A model generated the notes under the pieces. That model was not told the origin of the DNA. It worked only from the letters and a program-made list of their open reading frames with translations, and did not search any database. A stretch of DNA of 59,009 bases, taken from Elusimicrobiota bacterium (GTDB lineage: Bacteria; Elusimicrobiota; Elusimicrobia; UBA1565; UBA9628). The translations under genes were made by a program, and so were the position numbers. Location: assembly GCA_023249675.1 (NCBI GenBank), contig JAHFCE010000018.1:1-59009 (forward strand), written 5' to 3'. Each line of letters begins with the position of its first letter. Positions within the stretch are counted from its first letter, which is position 1. Shown here one piece after another: positions 8,460 through 17,394 of this stretch.

Positions 8460-11400
8460 TTAATGATGGCGATTTTTTTTGTCTTGTGGATACCGGGCGC
8501 GTCGATGCGCAGGAGATAAATCCCGCTTGCGACGACGGAGCCTTTGAGATTGCGGCCGTCCCAGTCCATGCTGCCGCGGCCTGCGCCCGTCTCCGCATCG
8601 AACAAGGTCGCGACATAGATGCCCGTCACGGTGAAGAGCTTGATGACGACGCGCCCGGGCGTCAAGGTCGCGTACTTGACGGTCGCCTTCTCCCCGCGGG
8701 CCGGGTTGAAGACGTTATTGTATGCCGTCAGTTCCGCCGTCTGCGCGGTCAGATTGAGCGGGTTTGACAGGCCGAGCGACGAGGTGCTTCCGTAGACGTT
8801 GTAGCCGAAGATTTCTAAGTGCACGGTTCCGGCGGCAGGGAAGCGCGCGGCGAAGCCCGGTATGAGCTGGACCGAGCCCGTGATATGGCCGAGGCTGTTC
8901 GCCGAGGACAGGAAGGTCAGGAAGTCCCCCGCCAGGGGCGGCTGGTTAAGCCTCGTGTTGCTCAGGATATTGAAGGCATGGTCTCTCAGCTGCGCCGAGG
9001 AGAAGCGCCAATCCTGACTGCTCACGAAGGTGGTGACGTTGACGTCGAAGGAGATCGTGTCGTTGTCGAAGCTTGCGGTGACAATTGAACCGGACAACGC
9101 TGCGCTTTTGGGGTACTCGAAGACCACGCCGTAAGGCGTGCTCGATTGGACGCCGCTCGCCGAGCCATCGGGGGTGTCGCCGCCCGCGACCTGCAGGTAG
9201 AGTTGGCCGCTCGCCGGATTATTGTATTGGATCGAGACCTTGGAGGCGGTCGTGGTGCAGTCTAAAGCGTCGCACAGCGCATTCGTCGTGTTGACGCCAT
9301 CGTAGGGCGGCGCGGCGCTCGCGACGAGCACGTGGGAGCGGTTGAAGAGCTTGAGCTGATAGGCCTTGGAGTAGCCTCCTGAGGCGGGCAGGCTCAAAGT
9401 GATCTTGATCAGGCCTGGGCCCGCGCCGAACGAGTAGAAGTCGGTGTCGCTTGTCGGAAAAATGGTCGCCGAGACTTGGGAGCGCGTGCTCACGTCGGTC
9501 GCGGTCTCAAAGCCGTCGTTGCGCTCGAGGGCGTCGCCGCTGCCGAGGATGAGACCGTGCGAAGCGAAGGCGGTATCGATCGCGCTCTGCGTCGCTGCAT
9601 TCGTGCCGCTGCAGTTGACCACGCGGCCTGCGGCCTCCACGCGGCGTATCGCATCGTAGAACTCCCCGAAGCTTTCCGGAAAGAAAAGGAGAGACTGGAA
9701 GACGAGGCCATCAGCGCAGGATTGGCCCGCGCTGCGGCGGATGTCCCAGAGGGCCTGGGACAGGTAGATACTGTCGTCGTGTATTTCGCCGTGCCAGGTC
9801 AGGCTGCTGAGCACCTTGCAAGGAGTGACCAGCTGGCAGTCGAGCTCGCGCAGCGAGCCGGGGCCGATGACGTAGTTGCCGATCGAGGGATCGTTGAGGG
9901 AGCTGGCCGAGAAGTAGTCCGCCACTCCTTCCGAAATGGCTCCCGCCTGGCCGAAGTTCTGGATCGACCATATTTTTTCGACGAGGTAGTGGACGTATTC
10001 GTGATGCGTCACGGTCGCGTCATCCGTGAAGGTGTCCTGAGGCGCGGCCGCGCTCACATCGCCGAACATGAGGTTGTCGTAGTCCGGGTTGTAGAACGCA
10101 TTGGCCATATTCGGGCCGACGTGCGCCATTGCGACGACCGGACGGGACACCCGCGCGGCGCTTGACTTGTTGACGTCGTCTAAGAAGTAGTCGTGCATCA
10201 AGTTGAGGTGGTAGAACAAATTGAGTTCGCCCCGCAGGCCGATGGGCGTGCCGGTGGCGGTCCAGACCTGATCCGATGTCGCGCCGAGGGCGCCGGGGTT
10301 TGTCAACGTCAGATAGCTCGACACCGAGACGGTGTAGCCGTTCTGCTGGCCGCTCCCGTTCGACTTGAGCGTCAGGTGCATGATCTTGCCCGCGACCGCG
10401 GCGCCGTTAAACGCGCCGCGGTCGCCGATGAAGCTTGCGACCGGATCGCCGTTGCCATCGCTGAGGCTCAGCTCGTCGTCATCGACGATGCCGCCGCCGG
10501 CCGTGTCCGAGGCGTCCCCGCCGCTGAACTCGCCGACTTTGAAGGCGCTGAACACCGGAAGGAACTTGACGGCGTCTGTGCCCGTCAGATCGATCGTCGA
10601 GACCGAGACCGTGGAGTTCAGGTACGGGTGCGGCGAGGAGACCGGAGTCGCCGTGCTGCTCCAGATGCCGCTGCCGTTGTCGTAGTGCGCGCTTGGACCC
10701 CGGAAATTGGCGACGTTGACATAAGGTCCCTGCAGGCCCATGGAGACCTTGCCGGTGTTTGTCGAGGTGTAGAGTCCGTTCCTGTCGGTGAGTGCGCGCA
10801 CGCTTGCGGTGGCGATGTAGACCCACTGATTGCGCATGAAGCGGGTGGTGGGGCCAGGCGTGCTGGAGGGGTCGACGTCGTAGACCTGGCCCCTGATCGT
10901 GCCGGTGGTGTCAACAAAGCGCAGGCTGTTGTAGCGAAAAAGGATCTGACCGGTGCGCGCCTCGACGTAGTAGCGCCAGGCGGCTTCGGGCGCTCTGATT
11001 TTGACTTTCCAGGCTAGGTGGGAGCGCCCGGTCGATTCGACGGGCAAAACCACAAGGGAGGCGGCACCGTCGGCGTTCCCGTGCGAGTCGGACTCCGCGG
11101 CGCGGGCGGCGTCGGCGGCGGAGATCGCCGGGACGAGGTTGAGGTTCAGGTCGGGCTCGTAGGTCGAGTTGGCGCCGAGTACCGAGCCGTCCGCGCCCAG
11201 GTGGACCTTGACGTGCGCGAACTCAACGGGCACGCCGCGGTAGATCTGGCGGTAGAGCACGTGCCGGTGACCGTCGCCCGCGGTCTCTTTTTCGACCTCG
11301 AGGGCGTTCGGGTCCACGCCAAGGAGGGCGCTTTGCTCTTGGAGAAATTGGTGCGCGAGGACCGCGGAAGGCCCGGAACGGGGCGCGGTCCGGCCTTCGC

Positions 11401-11662
11401 TGAGGGCCGCGGGTGCGCCGGTGCGCGGATCAAAGTGCAACTTCCAGCGGCCCTCGTGGGTGGCGTTGAAGCGAAAGAACTCGTTTTGAACGCCGCGTTT
11501 TGGAACGCCTCGCACGGGCTGCTCGAATCGATTGAGGCCAAAGCGCTTGGCTTCCTCCATCGCGCGGGCCGAGGGACGCACGGCCGAGGCCGGGAGCGCT
11601 GCGACGAAAAGCAGGAGGACGGCGGGGAGGGCGCGCCTCGATCTGGCGACGAGAAACAGCAT
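8456..11662 (-). CDS. secreted M36 (fungalysin-type) zinc metalloprotease with C-terminal FlgD-like/sorting domain
   Basis: A 1068-residue exported protease. Order: signal peptide (about 1-24, AVLLLFVAALPASA), a propeptide region of FTP/PepSY type (about 30-210), the M36 catalytic domain with zinc motif HHEYVHYLVE near residue 552 and the third-ligand motif GAISEGVADYF near 575, a beta-rich pre-peptidase-type domain (about 690-850), and a final Ig-like domain of about 85 residues ending GIYLLRIDAPGIHKTKKIAI. That last domain resembles FlgD-Ig/type IX C-terminal sorting modules. The ATG at 11662 is chosen because it starts the signal peptide and follows AGGGGAC; the open frame extends further upstream. 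Translationally coupled to the PorV-like gene downstream. Confidence 0.88.
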   Translation of the reverse strand: MLFLVARSRRALPAVLLLFVAALPASAVRPSARAMEEAKRFGLNRFEQPVRGVPKRGVQNEFFRFNATHEGRWKLHFDPRTGAPAALSEGRTAPRSGPSAVLAHQFLQEQSALLGVDPNALEVEKETAGDGHRHVLYRQIYRGVPVEFAHVKVHLGADGSVLGANSTYEPDLNLNLVPAISAADAARAAESDSHGNADGAASLVVLPVESTGRSHLAWKVKIRAPEAAWRYYVEARTGQILFRYNSLRFVDTTGTIRGQVYDVDPSSTPGPTTRFMRNQWVYIATASVRALTDRNGLYTSTNTGKVSMGLQGPYVNVANFRGPSAHYDNGSGIWSSTATPVSSPHPYLNSTVSVSTIDLTGTDAVKFLPVFSAFKVGEFSGGDASDTAGGGIVDDDELSLSDGNGDPVASFIGDRGAFNGAAVAGKIMHLTLKSNGSGQQNGYTVSVSSYLTLTNPGALGATSDQVWTATGTPIGLRGELNLFYHLNLMHDYFLDDVNKSSAARVSRPVVAMAHVGPNMANAFYNPDYDNLMFGDVSAAAPQDTFTDDATVTHHEYVHYLVEKIWSIQNFGQAGAISEGVADYFSASSLNDPSIGNYVIGPGSLRELDCQLVTPCKVLSSLTWHGEIHDDSIYLSQALWDIRRSAGQSCADGLVFQSLLFFPESFGEFYDAIRRVEAAGRVVNCSGTNAATQSAIDTAFASHGLILGSGDALERNDGFETATDVSTRSQVSATIFPTSDTDFYSFGAGPGLIKITLSLPASGGYSKAYQLKLFNRSHVLVASAAPPYDGVNTTNALCDALDCTTTASKVSIQYNNPASGQLYLQVAGGDTPDGSASGVQSSTPYGVVFEYPKSAALSGSIVTASFDNDTISFDVNVTTFVSSQDWRFSSAQLRDHAFNILSNTRLNQPPLAGDFLTFLSSANSLGHITGSVQLIPGFAARFPAAGTVHLEIFGYNVYGSTSSLGLSNPLNLTAQTAELTAYNNVFNPARGEKATVKYATLTPGRVVIKLFTVTGIYVATLFDAETGAGRGSMDWDGRNLKGSVVASGIYLLRIDAPGIHKTKKIAIIK

Positions 11663-11665
11663 GTC

Positions 11666-11682
11666 CCCTGATGTTATCAGGG
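11666..11682 (-). promoter_or_regulatory. hairpin overlapping the ribosome-binding site of the M36 protease gene
   Basis: CCCTGAT-AAC-ATCAGGG on the minus strand is a perfect 7-bp inverted repeat with a 3-base loop, ending three bases before the ATG. Its 3' arm contains the AGGG part of the only Shine-Dalgarno, so folding would hide it. It could be a translational switch or a repressor operator; the sequence alone does not tell. Confidence 0.4.
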
Positions 11683-11722
11683 AAGCATTACGGTAATATT
11701 GCAAGACATTGGGAGCGAAATC

Positions 11723-11797
11723 TGGTGGGCCCGCCAGGAATCGAACCCGGATCACTTGGTTCGAAGCCAAGTACTCTATCCGTTGAGCTACAGGCCC
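11723..11797 (-). tRNA. tRNA-Arg (anticodon TCG)
   Basis: Read on the minus strand. The acceptor stem GGGCCTG pairs with CGGGCCC (one G-T), followed by discriminator A and an encoded CCA (11723-11725). T8-A9 and D-arm GCTC/GAGT follow. The anticodon stem ACTTGG/CCAAGT encloses loop CTTCGAA with anticodon TCG, decoding CGA. The T-arm is CCGGG-TTCGATT-CCTGG. All parts of the cloverleaf fit. It sits between the ABC exporter and the M36 protease on the same strand and may be processed from a longer transcript. Confidence 0.95.
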
Positions 11798-11820
11798 ACA
11801 AAGGCGATTTTACAACAATT

Positions 11821-14800
11821 TTAACGAGCGGAGGACTGGGACTGCCAGAGGCGGGCGTAGACGCCGCCACGCGCGAGCAGCTCGGCATGGGAGCCGACCT
11901 CGACGATTTTTCCCCTTGCCATCACCACGATGCGGTTGGCTCCGGAGATGGTTGTCAGATTGTGCGCCACGACGAGGGTCGTCGGCTTCGTCCCGGAGGC
12001 GTTCGAGGTCAGGCGGTCGAGCGTCTCCTGGATCTCGCGTTCGGTCTTCTTGTCGAGTGCGGAGGTCGCCTCGTCGAGTAGGAGGACGCGCGGTTTCTTG
12101 AGGAGAGCGCGCACGATCGCGACGCGTTGGCGCTGGCCGCCGGAGAGCGCGGCCCCGCCCTCGCCAACGCGCGTCTTGAGGCCTTGAGGGAACGTCGCGG
12201 CGTCATTGACGAAGTCGGCCCTCGCGGCGGTGATCGCGGCCGACAGTTCCGCCTCGGTTGCGTTCGGACTGCCGTAGGTCAGGTTGTAGCGCAGGGAATC
12301 ATCGAACAACCGTGTCTCCTGGGGCACCTTCGCGATGGTGTCGGAGAGCGGGCCCTCGCCCGTGAGCGAGACCTCGGCGCCGTCGATCGTGATGCGGCCG
12401 CTCTGCGGGGTCCACAGGTTCTGGAGGAGCTTGAGCACCGTGCTCTTGCCGGAGCCGGATTCGCCGACGAAGGCCACGGTCTCTCCGGGTTTGATGAGGA
12501 GGTTGACGTCTTCGACGCCGCCGCCCTTGCCGTCGGCCGTGTAGCGGAAGGAGACGTTCTCAAAGGAGATCGCGCCGCCGCCGGGCGGCAGGGGCTGCGT
12601 TTGGGCGGCGCGCGGCTTTTCCGTAAGCCACGCGCGGACGACCCCGGTCTCGCCGCGCGCGGCCTTGTACTCGAGCCAATTGGAAGAGATGCTGTCGAAG
12701 CCTTCTTTAATGAAACCCGCGTAGAGAATCATCACGACGATCGAGCCGATGGACAGGCCCATCGCCGCCGCGACGGCCCACGCGCCCACAAGGTAGATCA
12801 ACTGCTTGGTGAAGAAGTCGGTCAGCGCGCTCGACAGCATGTGCACGGTTGCGCCGAGGCGCGCGTCCTTCTCGCCGATCTCAACGAGGGCCTGAGCCTT
12901 TGCACGGTACTTCTCGTTTTCCTTCTCCTCGCGGCCGAATGTTTTCACCGATTGGATCAGCTCGAGCGGCTCCTGTCCCTGGCGGCCGAGCTCCGCGCGG
13001 CGCAGGCTGAAAGTCGCGTACAATTTTTCGCGCATTTGGCCGAAGCGCCCATTGATGATGCCAAGGCCCGGAAGCATCAGGAACACGATGGCGCCCGCGA
13101 TGAGGTTCGTGTGCAGGAGCAGGACGGTGCCGAGCGTGAGCGCGACCAGGCTGCCGGCGAGCGGCACGCGGGTGTCGAGATTTTTCTTGATCAGCGCGTC
13201 GGCGTCGTCGTTGAGGCGGCTGGCGAGTGAGGCGGAGCTGTTCTTCAGGTGGAAGTCCAGGCCCTTGGCGTGCAGGCGGCCCATCAAGGTTTTGCGCACG
13301 GACGCGAGAGCGCGCACGTGCAGCACGCCCTGCGTCACGGCGTAGGCGTACTGGGCGCCGATCGCCAGCGCGAGCGCTGCGACGGAGATCGCGGCGAGCG
13401 ACCACGATCCTGCGCCGATCCCGCCCGTGCCGATGACCGCGGCTGCCCCGTCAAGGAAGCGGCCCAGGTAGTGTGAACTGGCGATCGAAAGCGTATACTC
13501 GGCGACCAGCAGCGCGGCGAGTCCGGCGAGCACGCGGCGCGGCAGGAATGGGCGGACTTCCTTGTCGCCGCGCACGTACTCGGCCATTGCGGCGAAGGTT
13601 GAGCGGATTTTAGCGTACAGGCTCATCTTAGGGGGAGGGGTTGTCGCGCCGGAGGGGGCGGAGGCCGCCGCGGCGCTCTTCGGCTGAGCGCTTTGCGTCT
13701 CAGGAGAGGCTTCCTCGATCGGAGCGGCGGTATCGGGCTCGCCCCATAGGCGGGCGTAGCGGCCGCCGAGCGCGAGGAGCTCATCGTGGGTGCCGCTCTC
13801 GACGATCTGCCCTTTTTCCAGGACGTGGATTCTGTCGGCATGGCGGATCGTGCTGAGGCGGTGGGCGATGACGATCGTGGTGGGCTTGCGTCCGTCCTCT
13901 CCGGAGGTGAGCGAGTCGATTGCTGTCTGGACCTCGCGCTCGGTGTTGTTGTCGAGCGCTCCGGTGGCCTCATCGAGGATCAAAAACGAGGGCTCGCGCA
14001 GGATCGCGCGGACGATCGCCACGCGCTGGCGCTCGCCGCCGGAGAGGCGGCCGCCGCCCTCGGCGACGAGAGTCTCGAGGCCATCCGGAAAGCGCGTCGG
14101 ATCGAGGGCGAAGGAAGCGCCCGCCTTGCGGATTGCGGCGTTGAGCTGTTCCGCGCTCGCCTCTTCGGCGCCGTAGAGCATGTTCTCGCGCAAGGTGCCG
14201 CTGAACAGGCGCGTCTCCTGCGGCACGACGGCGAAGTGCTTGAGCAGGCTTTCGCGCGTCACAGCGCGGATGTCGACCCCGTTGACCGCGATCGATCCTT
14301 CGTTTGTATCCCACAGGCGAAGGAGGAGGTTCGTGATCGTGCTCTTGCCCGAGCCCGTCTCGCCGACAAAGGCGACGGTCTGTCCGGGCGTGATCTCGAA
14401 GTCCACGCCCTTGAGCACGGGCTCGGCTTGGCGCGAGGGGTAGGCGAAGCGCACACCCCGGAAGGAGACCGTGCCCGGGCCGCGGGGCAGGTCCGCGGCA
14501 TTGGGCGCATCGACGATTGCGGGCGTGCGCATCAGCAGCTCGCGCACCGACTCGGAGGCCTTCGCGTTGCGCTTGTAGCGGAGATACAAGCTGCTCAATC
14601 CGGTGAACGCGGAGTTGGCGAAACCCGCGAATAGCGCGAACTGGGCGATCTGCCCGAATGAGAGGCCCCACACGACGAGCGCCACGCCGCCGAGGATGTA
14701 GAGCAGGTACTTGGTGAAGAACTTGGTGAGGAGGTCGGCGATCAGGCCGTACATCGCGGTCAGGCGCGCTTCCTTCTCACCCAGGTCGGCGGCCCCGTCG

Positions 14801-15990
14801 GCCATCCGGGCGTAGCGCGCGAGCTCCTGCTTGCGAGCGCCGAAAGTCTTGACGTTCTCGGCCTGCGAGAGGCTCTCCTGAGACTGCTTCATCATGTCGG
14901 CCTTTTGCTCAAGGACCTCCAAGCTGATCTTGCCGATCTTGTCGCCGAAGCGACTGGAGAGCCAGGCGAGCGCGGGGATCATCGTGAACGCGGCGAGGCT
15001 TAACGCGGGGCTCGTGTACAGCATCATGCCCACGCCGAAGGAGAAGTGCAGCACGTAGTGAGGAAGCCGAGGACGCGCGTCCAGGCTCTTGCTCGACAAA
15101 GCGGCTGTGTCGTTGAGCAGGCGCCCGGCGAGCTTGCCCGAGCCTTGTGCGAGGTGAAAGTCCATCTCCTGCGCGAGCAAGCTACGTTGAAGCGCCGCGC
15201 GGTACTGGCGCGCCGAGCGCAAATCGGCAAAGCGTGTCTGCACCGCGTGAGCGCGCTCGATCCAGGCGTAGGCGAAGGAGGACAGGACGAGGGCGCCGGA
15301 GAGAAGCGCGAGCGGGATCACATGCGCGGAGAGGCCTGTCTTGGCCGCGATCGTGGCGGTGTCGAGCAGGGGCCCGATGATGAAGGCCATACTGATTGAG
15401 AGCAACGCGTCGAAAATGAGCAGGACCCGCGCCTTGCGCATCGAGGGCTTCGCGTCGCCGAGCAGGTGCTCGAGCTCCTTGTCGCCCGTCGCCATGGCTT
15501 TGACGTTTTTTCCAAAGGCGCTCAACGCCGAGCCCGACGACTTCAGGAAGGTCCGGACCCGGGAGGCGCGGGCCTCCATTGGAGCGAACGCAGAGGCGAC
15601 CTCCGGGCCATCGAAGGTCGCGCGCGACTCGCAGGCGCTCTGTTCAGGGCTTCTCTTGTCTCCCCCTGCGGCAGCGGGAAGACGCATCGCGCGCAGGACG
15701 GTGTAAGAGGGTTGAGAGGCCGCGACGGGGGCCGGCGCGGCGCCTGCGGGCTTGACTACGGCGGCGGACGGCAGGGGCGACGGCGACGAGGCGGACAGCG
15801 AGGGCGAGAAGGACGGCGCGTTCGAGAGGGTGGGGGCGTCGATCCCACCCTGCGGCAGAACCGGCACGTTCGACACGCCGGCTGGAGTTTGGGTGATGCG
15901 CACCGTCTGCGCCCAAACGGGACCGCCCGACAGGGCGGCGAGGAGCGCGGATAGAGCGGTCGCGATCAGGCGTTGAGGCAAGCGGCTCAT
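11821..15990 (-). CDS. fused ABC exporter (TMD-NBD-TMD-NBD) with signal-peptide N-terminal extension
   Basis: A 1389-residue protein containing two complete type-IV ABC exporter halves in one chain. Residues 1-28 form a signal peptide (ALSALLAALSGGPVWAQ). About 120 Ala/Pro/Ser-rich residues follow. TMD1 spans about 170-480. NBD1 has Walker A GETGSGKST near 541, signature LSGGERQRVAI, Walker B FLILDEATGALD and H-loop IAHRLST. TMD2 spans about 800-1100. NBD2 has Walker A GESGSGKST near 1175, LSGGQRQRVAI, VLLLDEATSALD and VAHNLTT. Both ATP sites look intact. Bacterial exporters of this class are normally half-size dimers. The substrate is unknown; lipid, peptide or drug are all possible. The start is the ATG beginning the signal peptide, preceded by CATAAT eight bases upstream and a close AGAGGG. 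Confidence 0.9.
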   Translation of the reverse strand: MSRLPQRLIATALSALLAALSGGPVWAQTVRITQTPAGVSNVPVLPQGGIDAPTLSNAPSFSPSLSASSPSPLPSAAVVKPAGAAPAPVAASQPSYTVLRAMRLPAAAGGDKRSPEQSACESRATFDGPEVASAFAPMEARASRVRTFLKSSGSALSAFGKNVKAMATGDKELEHLLGDAKPSMRKARVLLIFDALLSISMAFIIGPLLDTATIAAKTGLSAHVIPLALLSGALVLSSFAYAWIERAHAVQTRFADLRSARQYRAALQRSLLAQEMDFHLAQGSGKLAGRLLNDTAALSSKSLDARPRLPHYVLHFSFGVGMMLYTSPALSLAAFTMIPALAWLSSRFGDKIGKISLEVLEQKADMMKQSQESLSQAENVKTFGARKQELARYARMADGAADLGEKEARLTAMYGLIADLLTKFFTKYLLYILGGVALVVWGLSFGQIAQFALFAGFANSAFTGLSSLYLRYKRNAKASESVRELLMRTPAIVDAPNAADLPRGPGTVSFRGVRFAYPSRQAEPVLKGVDFEITPGQTVAFVGETGSGKSTITNLLLRLWDTNEGSIAVNGVDIRAVTRESLLKHFAVVPQETRLFSGTLRENMLYGAEEASAEQLNAAIRKAGASFALDPTRFPDGLETLVAEGGGRLSGGERQRVAIVRAILREPSFLILDEATGALDNNTEREVQTAIDSLTSGEDGRKPTTIVIAHRLSTIRHADRIHVLEKGQIVESGTHDELLALGGRYARLWGEPDTAAPIEEASPETQSAQPKSAAAASAPSGATTPPPKMSLYAKIRSTFAAMAEYVRGDKEVRPFLPRRVLAGLAALLVAEYTLSIASSHYLGRFLDGAAAVIGTGGIGAGSWSLAAISVAALALAIGAQYAYAVTQGVLHVRALASVRKTLMGRLHAKGLDFHLKNSSASLASRLNDDADALIKKNLDTRVPLAGSLVALTLGTVLLLHTNLIAGAIVFLMLPGLGIINGRFGQMREKLYATFSLRRAELGRQGQEPLELIQSVKTFGREEKENEKYRAKAQALVEIGEKDARLGATVHMLSSALTDFFTKQLIYLVGAWAVAAAMGLSIGSIVVMILYAGFIKEGFDSISSNWLEYKAARGETGVVRAWLTEKPRAAQTQPLPPGGGAISFENVSFRYTADGKGGGVEDVNLLIKPGETVAFVGESGSGKSTVLKLLQNLWTPQSGRITIDGAEVSLTGEGPLSDTIAKVPQETRLFDDSLRYNLTYGSPNATEAELSAAITAARADFVNDAATFPQGLKTRVGEGGAALSGGQRQRVAIVRALLKKPRVLLLDEATSALDKKTEREIQETLDRLTSNASGTKPTTLVVAHNLTTISGANRIVVMARGKIVEVGSHAELLARGGVYARLWQSQSSAR

Positions 15991-16132
15991 GCCCTCTTAT
16001 TATGAATATTTCGAAGCAATGACGCAGGGGTCCGTAGACCCTAATTGACGGGGCCAGAGGACCTAGAATTTGGGCGGGAATGACCCCGCGTTTTGGTATC
16101 ATTCCAGTCGATCCGTGCGGAGGGATTCAGCT

Positions 16133-16888
16133 ATGGGCGGGCATTCACATTGGGCGAACATCAAGCACAAGAAGGGCGCGGCGGACGCCAAGCGCGGCAA
16201 GGCCTGGACGAAGCTGTCGCGCGAGCTCTCGATCGCGTCCAAGCTCGGCGGCGGAGACCCTTCCTCCAACCCGCGCCTGCGCAAGACGATCGAAGACGCC
16301 CGCGCGGTGCAGATGCCCAACGACACGATCAAGCGCGCCATCATGCGCGGCACGGGCGAACTCGAGGGCGCGGCGTTCGAGGAGTTGACCTATGAGGGCT
16401 ACGGCCCCAGCGGCGTGGCCATGCTCATCGAGTGCACCTCCGACAGCCGCAACCGCACGCGCACCGACATCCACACGATCATGGCTAAGAACGGTGGAGC
16501 TTTCGGCGCGCCGAACTCGGTTGCGTGGATGTTCAAGTCCAAGGGCCTGATCACGGTGAACAAGGAGGGCGCTCCTTCCGAGGATGACGTGATGAGCGCA
16601 GCGCTCGATCTCGGCGCCGAGGACTTCCAGGTCGACGAAGCCCTCTACGAGATCTACACGGCGCCGAACGATCTCATCAAGGTCAGGGACGGCCTTGTCG
16701 CCAAGAAGATCGCGCCCGCGACCGCCGAGCTCGCCATGATTCCCGACAACTTGGTCGCGGTCGATGAGAAGCACGCGTCTCAGGTGCTCAAGCTCATCGA
16801 GCTCCTTGAGGCGCTTGACGATGTCAAGAATGTCTACGCCAATTTCGACATCCCCGACGCTGTGATGGAGAAGATGGCCGCATCATGA
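16133..16888 (+). CDS. yebC: YebC/PmpR family transcription/translation factor
   Basis: A 251-residue TACO1/YebC-family protein beginning MGGHSHWANIKHKKGAADAK, the family signature. YebC proteins bind DNA as regulators in some bacteria, and recent work assigns several of them a role at the ribosome on difficult stretches such as polyproline. The ATG at 16133 has GGAGGG eight bases upstream. It heads the yebC-ruvC-ruvA-ruvB-spoIID-queA set, an arrangement (yebC next to ruvC) common in bacteria, and its stop overlaps ruvC as ATGA. Confidence 0.96.
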   Translation: MGGHSHWANIKHKKGAADAKRGKAWTKLSRELSIASKLGGGDPSSNPRLRKTIEDARAVQMPNDTIKRAIMRGTGELEGAAFEELTYEGYGPSGVAMLIECTSDSRNRTRTDIHTIMAKNGGAFGAPNSVAWMFKSKGLITVNKEGAPSEDDVMSAALDLGAEDFQVDEALYEIYTAPNDLIKVRDGLVAKKIAPATAELAMIPDNLVAVDEKHASQVLKLIELLEALDDVKNVYANFDIPDAVMEKMAAS

Positions 16889-17394
16889 TCCTCGGCATCG
16901 ACCCCGGAGTGCACGAGACCGGCTGGGCCGTCCTCGATGGCGCGCCGGCTTCCCCGCGTCTGGTGGCCTCGGGCGTGATTCGAACCTTGCCGGGAGTCCC
17001 CCTCCCGCTGCGCCTCAAGGCGATCCACGCCGAACTTGCCGTCGTGCTCGCGGGCCACAAGATCGAGTCGTGCGCGGTCGAGGAGATGTTCTTCACGACG
17101 ATCGCGCACACCGTGCGCGCCACGCTTCAGGCGCGCGGCGTCGCTTTGCTCGCGATCGCCCAGGCCGGGCACGAGGTGCACGAATACAACCCCAAGACCG
17201 TGAAGCTTTCCTTGACCGGCTCAGGCCGCGCCGAGAAGGCGCAGATGCAGACCGTCGTGCAGAAGGCGCTGGGCCTTGCCGCCAAGCTGCGCCCGAACGA
17301 CGTGGCCGATGCGGCGGCGATCGCGCTGTGCCACCTGCGCGCGGGCCGCATGAAGGGGCTCAGGGTCCTTGATTCGTGGGGAGCGCGCGCATGA
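16885..17394 (+). CDS. ruvC: Holliday junction resolvase RuvC
   Basis: Endonuclease that cuts Holliday junctions symmetrically, acting with the RuvAB branch-migration motor. The 169 residues match the family. The acidic active site is recognisable: Asp in LGIDPGVHETGWA near residue 6, Glu in VEEMFF, and Asp residues in NDVADAAAIALCH near 140. The EYNPKTVK segment is also conserved. The ATG overlaps the yebC stop and the TGA overlaps the ruvA ATG, so ruvCAB are translationally coupled. No SOS-type operator was noticed near this operon. Confidence 0.96.
   Translation: MILGIDPGVHETGWAVLDGAPASPRLVASGVIRTLPGVPLPLRLKAIHAELAVVLAGHKIESCAVEEMFFTTIAHTVRATLQARGVALLAIAQAGHEVHEYNPKTVKLSLTGSGRAEKAQMQTVVQKALGLAAKLRPNDVADAAAIALCHLRAGRMKGLRVLDSWGARA

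Noticed and set aside
11723-11797. Integration (att) site at the tRNA-Arg gene
   Set aside because: No integrase, flanking repeat of the tRNA 3' end or foreign segment is present on either side.
10193-13230. Several long plus-strand frames over the M36 and ABC genes
   Set aside because: All lie opposite conserved domains and have shadow composition rich in Arg, Ala, Gly and Asp.
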